From: Bacteroidales bacterium UBA3724
GTDB lineage: Bacteria; Bacteroidota; Bacteroidia; Bacteroidales; P3
DNA: 11,420 nucleotides
Direction of reading: 5' to 3'
NCBI GenBank assembly: GCA_002371315.1
Contig: DFHL01000008.1
Location: forward strand, 25,220-36,639
Shown here: positions 8,791 to 11,420 of the stretch, in pieces
How positions within the stretch are numbered: the first letter of the stretch is position 1
Layout of the letters: every line of letters begins with the position of its first letter
Notes under the pieces: generated by a model
What the model saw: the letters and a program-made list of their open reading frames with translations, nothing else
Database searches by the model: none
Told to the model about the DNA's origin: nothing
Position numbers and translations under genes: made by a program

Positions 8791-8844
8791 AGCGGAAAGC
8801 GGAGAGCGGAAAACGGAAAGCGGAAAACGGAAAACGGAAAGCGG
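8791..8844 (+). repeat. Heptamer tandem array, consensus ARCGGAR (array 1)
   Basis: Seven complete in-phase 7-bp units (AGCGGAA, AGCGGAG, AGCGGAA, AACGGAA, AGCGGAA, AACGGAA, AACGGAA) and a final partial AGCGG. The array begins two bases after the parE stop codon. The same unit, on the same strand, recurs at 10527-10575. Confidence 0.9.
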
Positions 8845-8859
8845 GCTGACGCGTCAGCC
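8844..8859. repeat. 16-bp perfect palindrome
   Basis: GGCTGACGCGTCAGCC is its own reverse complement over all 16 bases, with no loop. It joins the heptamer array to the octamer array. It could be a binding site for a dimeric protein or a cruciform-prone site; without a T run it is not a standard terminator. Confidence 0.7.
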
Positions 8860-8860
8860 A

Positions 8861-8904
8861 CTAACGCACTAACGCATTAACACATTCACGCATTAACGCA
8901 TTAA
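8861..8904 (+). repeat. Octamer tandem array, consensus YTAACGCA
   Basis: Five units in phase: CTAACGCA, CTAACGCA, TTAACACA, TTCACGCA, TTAACGCA, then a partial TTAA. It is in the spacer between parE and the next gene, ending 24 bp before the promoter of that gene. Confidence 0.85.
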
Positions 8905-8927
8905 TTTCGCCCTGTTTAAAAAAAAAT

Positions 8928-8959
8928 TTTGTCCATTACTGGAAACTTCATATACTTGC
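8928..8959 (+). promoter_or_regulatory. Promoter for the charge-segregated protein gene
   Basis: TTTG (8928-8931), a 19-nt spacer and TATACTTGC (8951-8959), one base off TAnnTTTGC. It ends 16 bp before the ATG, so the leader is very short. Confidence 0.55.
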
Positions 8960-8975
8960 ACAAAATTATTCGACA

Positions 8976-9833
8976 ATGATAGACCACAGAAATCGCAAGA
9001 AAAAACTGATTATCAGCTACAAAAACTTACCCGAAGATATTCGGGAACTATTCAAAGAAACCTATCCCGAGGGTTATAAGGAGTATTTGCAAAAGACCAT
9101 AAAACCCAACGGGGAGCCTATTTTTGTCGTGCCTCTCGAAACCGACGACACCTCATATATGGTCAAATTCGACGTCGTCATCGACACAGGCCTCGTCGAA
9201 GAAGACCTCGACAAAGACCTCTATGGCGACGACAGCGAGGGCGAAAGCGATTTCGCCCCCCTCTCCGAAGCCATCGAGAAAGAGGAAGGCACCAGCCACG
9301 CCGTGGGCAAAATGCGCCACGGTGCGCTGGAGGAAATTCTTGACGTCAACTCCGAGGACACCAAGAAAGAGTTCGAAATAGCAAGCGCCGACATCGCCGC
9401 CGAATTCGGCGACCAGTCGGACGACGAACCCGACGCCTACCTCGACAACGACGAGCCCGAAGAAGATGACGACGACATAGAGCCCGACGACGACGAGTTG
9501 CTCGACATCGAGTCGCTGCTCGAAGAGGCCGACTCGGGCGAAGGTCTGCTGCGCGAAGAGAACCCGCCCGAAGAGCACCGCGGACGCAGAAAGAAAAACG
9601 AAAGCGCCGAAATCAAAGCCGTGAAGGCCGTCCGCGAAGAGGTGAAGGAAGCCCGCAAAACCCCGAAGAAAGAAAGCAAGGCCAAAGAGACCAAAACCCT
9701 GAAAACCAAGACCGAAGCCTCCACTCCCAAATCAAGCAAGGCTGCCGAAAAGCAAACCAAGACGGCCACCAAAACCACGGCCAAAGCCGCAACCAAAACC
9801 ACGGCCGAAAAGAAAACGACAAAAAAGAAATAA
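8976..9833 (+). CDS. Hypothetical protein: small N-terminal domain, acidic middle, histone-H1-like basic tail
   Basis: 285 aa; no known function. Residues about 10-70 (KLIISYKNLPEDIRELFKETYPEGY... IFVVPLETDDTSYMVKFDVVI) look like one small folded domain that I recall as a recurring Bacteroidetes hypothetical. Residues about 75-200 are strongly acidic, with Asp/Glu runs such as EEDDDDIEPDDDE. Residues about 202-285 are Lys/Ala/Thr-rich with repeated TKT and KTTAK pieces, like the tails of histone H1, chlamydial Hc1 or AlgP. No signal peptide, membrane segment or zinc motif is seen, so it is probably cytoplasmic. Such a tail suggests binding to DNA or RNA, while the acidic part could fold back on it or contact other basic proteins; this is inference. 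The neighbour parE concerns DNA topology, but a separate promoter and repeat-filled spacer argue against a shared operon. The ATG at 8976 is favoured by the promoter just upstream. Confidence 0.85.
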   Translation: MIDHRNRKKKLIISYKNLPEDIRELFKETYPEGYKEYLQKTIKPNGEPIFVVPLETDDTSYMVKFDVVIDTGLVEEDLDKDLYGDDSEGESDFAPLSEAIEKEEGTSHAVGKMRHGALEEILDVNSEDTKKEFEIASADIAAEFGDQSDDEPDAYLDNDEPEEDDDDIEPDDDELLDIESLLEEADSGEGLLREENPPEEHRGRRKKNESAEIKAVKAVREEVKEARKTPKKESKAKETKTLKTKTEASTPKSSKAAEKQTKTATKTTAKAATKTTAEKKTTKKK

Positions 9834-9855
9834 ATGTCCAGATAATATCGGGTAT

Positions 9856-9884
9856 AAGGCATCCCCACATCGGGGGTGCCTTTT
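9856..9884 (+). terminator. Terminator of the charge-segregated protein gene
   Basis: An 11-bp stem with one G-T pair (9856-9866 with 9872-9882, AAGGCATCCCC/GGGGGTGCCTT), a 5-nt loop and a short TTTT tail. It is 22 bp after the stop codon and lies between convergent genes; the minus side has no T run, so it serves mainly the plus strand. Confidence 0.75.
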
Positions 9885-9946
9885 CCATTTGCTGCCGCGC
9901 CGAAGCACGGCACAAGCGCCACCGAGCCGAACCGGGCCGCAGAGGA

Positions 9947-10525
9947 TCAGCGCTCGTAGAAATGCATTTCGGTAAGATACTGGAACACAGGCTCCGTAAG
10001 CATATACCGCGGCGGATGCCCCTCGGCAATCTGGCGGCGGATATAGCTCGACGAGATGTCCATCATCGGCACATCCACCAGGTGCACATTCTGGTGCTGC
10101 GCCAGCCCGTCGGGCTCGCTGCCCGGACGCGGATAGACGTAAAGCGAATAATTTTCAAGTATATACTCATAATTGCGCCAACGGCGGAAATTGGCCAGGT
10201 TGTCGCCGCCCATAATGATCGAAAAGCGCTTGTCGGGATAGCGCTCGCGCAGATGCGCCAGCGTTACGACCGTATAGGACGGCACCGGCAGGTGCATCTC
10301 GGCGTCGCAGGCACGCATACGGTAGTTGTCGTCGATGGCCACGCGCACCATCTGCAGCCTGTGGTGGTCGGCCAGCAGGGTGCTGCGCTCCTTCAGGGGG
10401 TTCTGCGGCGAGACGACAAACCACACCTCGTCCATATCGGTCAGCTCGAGCATCGAGTTGGCCACAATCAGATGCCCCACGTGAATGGGATTGAACGAAC
10501 CGAAAAACAAACCGACGTGTTTCAT
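9947..10525 (-). CDS. nadD: Nicotinate-nucleotide adenylyltransferase (NadD)
   Basis: 192 aa, the normal family size. The enzyme joins nicotinate mononucleotide and ATP to form deamido-NAD, the step before NAD synthetase, in the cytoplasm. The nucleotidyltransferase signature GSFNPIHVGH spans residues 9-18, SPQNPLK lies at 39-45, GGDN at 106-109 and the second ATP-binding motif ISSSYIR at 157-163. All key residues are in place. The start is fixed by MKHVGLFFGSFNP, with the nucleotide-binding strand beginning right at the N-terminus. The start codon lies against a heptamer repeat array: the 50 bases before ATG on the coding strand are pyrimidine-rich TTCCGYT units, leaving no room for a Shine-Dalgarno sequence. 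The gene follows the 198-aa protein gene on the same strand with a gap of 91 bp and may be co-transcribed, though the hairpin between them may reduce read-through. Confidence 0.96.
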   Translation of the reverse strand: MKHVGLFFGSFNPIHVGHLIVANSMLELTDMDEVWFVVSPQNPLKERSTLLADHHRLQMVRVAIDDNYRMRACDAEMHLPVPSYTVVTLAHLRERYPDKRFSIIMGGDNLANFRRWRNYEYILENYSLYVYPRPGSEPDGLAQHQNVHLVDVPMMDISSSYIRRQIAEGHPPRYMLTEPVFQYLTEMHFYER

Positions 10526-10526
10526 A

Positions 10527-10582
10527 AGCGGAGAACGGAAAACGGAAAGCGGAGAACGGAAAACGGAAAGCGGAAAACAGAG
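10527..10582 (+). repeat. Heptamer tandem array, consensus ARCGGAR (array 2)
   Basis: Seven in-phase units (AGCGGAG, AACGGAA, AACGGAA, AGCGGAG, AACGGAA, AACGGAA, AGCGGAA) and a degraded AACAGAG. It is the same unit and orientation as at 8791-8844. It fills the nadD leader, starting one base before the ATG in window coordinates. Confidence 0.9.
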
Positions 10583-10605
10583 AACTGCTTTCAGCTTTCC
10601 GTTTT
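10560..10605. repeat. Long imperfect hairpin between the 198-aa gene and nadD
   Basis: AAAACGGAAAGCGGAAA (10560-10576) pairs with bases 10589-10605 over 16 of 17 positions; only G10572 against A10593 fails. The loop is 12 nt. The right arm belongs to an inverted stretch of the same heptamer family (10586-10617), read on the minus strand as AGCGGAA, AGCTGAA, AACGGAA, AGCTGAA. It may act as an attenuator or RNA-stabilising structure before nadD; there is no T run after it on the minus strand beyond short T tracts. Confidence 0.7.
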
Positions 10606-10616
10606 CAGCTTTCCGC

Positions 10617-11213
10617 TTAATAGTATTTGTACTTCGAAATGATGCCTATGTGGCGCAGCTTGTTGCCGCGGAAGGTGTAGACCTGCCCCACCTCGCCGGC
10701 GCCGCTGATGACTTTAAGCACAGCAATATCGGCCACATACGACTTGGGGAAACGCTTGAAAATCACCTTAAAAACATCATCCTTGGCCATCCCCGCGTGC
10801 ACACCGTTTTCGAGCACCACCTCGGGGTCGGTGATGCGGCCGGCGACCATCTCGACGCGGCCCGTGGTGATACTGCGGTACATATCGAGATAACTGTCGT
10901 CGAGCCGGCGCAACGTATTGACCGACACCGACATAGAGTCATAAAAATTCTTATATCCCGACTCGCGGTACCATTGCAGCTGCGTGCTGGTGATATACTG
11001 CTCGATGTTCTCCCATTTGCCGATGGGGTAGATAACGTAGTCGGCCAGCGAATAGACAATCATCGTATCGGCCAACACCTTGATATCCTTGACCATATAT
11101 TCTGGCTTGGCATAGGTCATCATACGCATTGCCTTGGCGCGCGAGCTGACCTCCTGCGCCTGCACTGCCAGCACCGAGAACGTCAAAGTCACTAAAAGTA
11201 AAACTTTCTTCAT
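10617..11213 (-). CDS. Exported 198-aa protein of unknown function, possible BamE/BLIP-like C-terminal domain
   Basis: 198 aa from the Met at 11213. An upstream in-frame Met at 11297 would add 28 residues before a perfectly good signal peptide, so the internal start MKKVLLLVTLTFSVLAVQA-QEV is preferred. The mature protein (from about residue 20) has no lipobox and no membrane segment and should be periplasmic. I do not recognise a named family. Residues 139-194 (HAGMAKDDVFKVIFKRFP... LKVISGAGEVGQVYTFRGNKLRHIGII) resemble in outline the pattern of SmpA/BamE- or BLIP-like domains, where a G.....V...F/lG.P helix is followed by strands ending in a Y.F..g.L..I strand. This is only a pattern match. 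The stop codon TAA overlaps the first base of an inverted heptamer repeat. nadD follows on the same strand; joint transcription is plausible but no functional link is evident. Confidence 0.78.
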   Translation of the reverse strand: MKKVLLLVTLTFSVLAVQAQEVSSRAKAMRMMTYAKPEYMVKDIKVLADTMIVYSLADYVIYPIGKWENIEQYITSTQLQWYRESGYKNFYDSMSVSVNTLRRLDDSYLDMYRSITTGRVEMVAGRITDPEVVLENGVHAGMAKDDVFKVIFKRFPKSYVADIAVLKVISGAGEVGQVYTFRGNKLRHIGIISKYKYY

Positions 11214-11420
11214 TTTTGCAAAAATTGTTACCGCTAAAACGCAGAAAGGTGACAAATATTTTACAAAACGGAGAAAAAAAGTGCCCTTCGCCCCCAAACA
11301 CCACTTTCAACGCTGCAAGTCAATGCTTTAAGCCTTCCACAATTCCTCCCCTGCCCCACCGCCGTGCGCATACCTCAACCCTCACTTTCTCCGTCAGTTG
11401 TACGGTATATGTACAGTATA

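Noticed and set aside
8791..8904. CRISPR-like array
   Set aside because: Units are 7 and 8 bp and directly adjacent with no unique spacers, and no cas genes are present.
11214..11297. N-terminal extension of the 198-aa protein from the Met at 11297
   Set aside because: It would bury a complete signal peptide (MKKVLLLVTLTFSVLAVQA) 28 residues inside the protein.

Overview
The window looks like an ordinary chromosomal segment of a Bacteroidota genome, most likely order Bacteroidales. Four signs support this: several Bacteroides-type promoters (TTG or TTTG at -33, 19-20 nt, then TAnnTTTG at -7), the absence of clear Shine-Dalgarno sequences, recognisably Bacteroidales-type DsbD and ParE proteins, and a secreted propeller protein with a type IX secretion-like C-terminal end. 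The genus cannot be told from the sequence. I see no phage, transposase, integrase, CRISPR or defence cassette. The interesting material is in the spacers and in four poorly characterised proteins.

Layout, left to right. The left edge cuts a minus-strand initiator tRNA-Met, whose promoter is visible. Next is a minus-strand dsbD, a periplasmic thiol reductant, with its terminator. A divergent promoter region separates it from a small plus-strand Cys-rich lipoprotein that ends in two tandem hairpins. A 306-bp spacer with an inverted-repeat element follows. Two minus-strand genes come next: a secreted seven-bladed Reg_prop-type protein and an exported protein of a Bacteroidetes family that, as I recall, is often labelled asparagine synthetase B although it does not look like one. 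A 693-bp gene-free spacer carries a GC-rich stretch, an AT-rich stretch with an 11-bp tandem repeat, and a promoter for tRNA-Leu(UAG). That tRNA is followed at once by a terminator.

The right half holds parE (topoisomerase IV subunit B, plus strand), then a spacer built of a heptamer array, a 16-bp palindrome and an octamer array. After it comes a plus-strand gene for a charge-segregated protein with an acidic middle and a histone-H1-like basic tail, ending in a terminator. Convergent to it on the minus strand are an exported 198-aa protein of unknown function and nadD (NAD synthesis). Between these two sits a second heptamer array with an inverted partner, which can form a long hairpin directly against the nadD start codon.

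The genes do not form one pathway. Most appear to be single units with their own promoters or terminators; the 198-aa gene and nadD are the likeliest co-transcribed pair. The strongest unexplained signal is the repeated 7-bp ARCGGAA array at two loci, in both cases starting within two bases of a stop codon when read in the gene's sense. No wholly new multi-gene system is evident.
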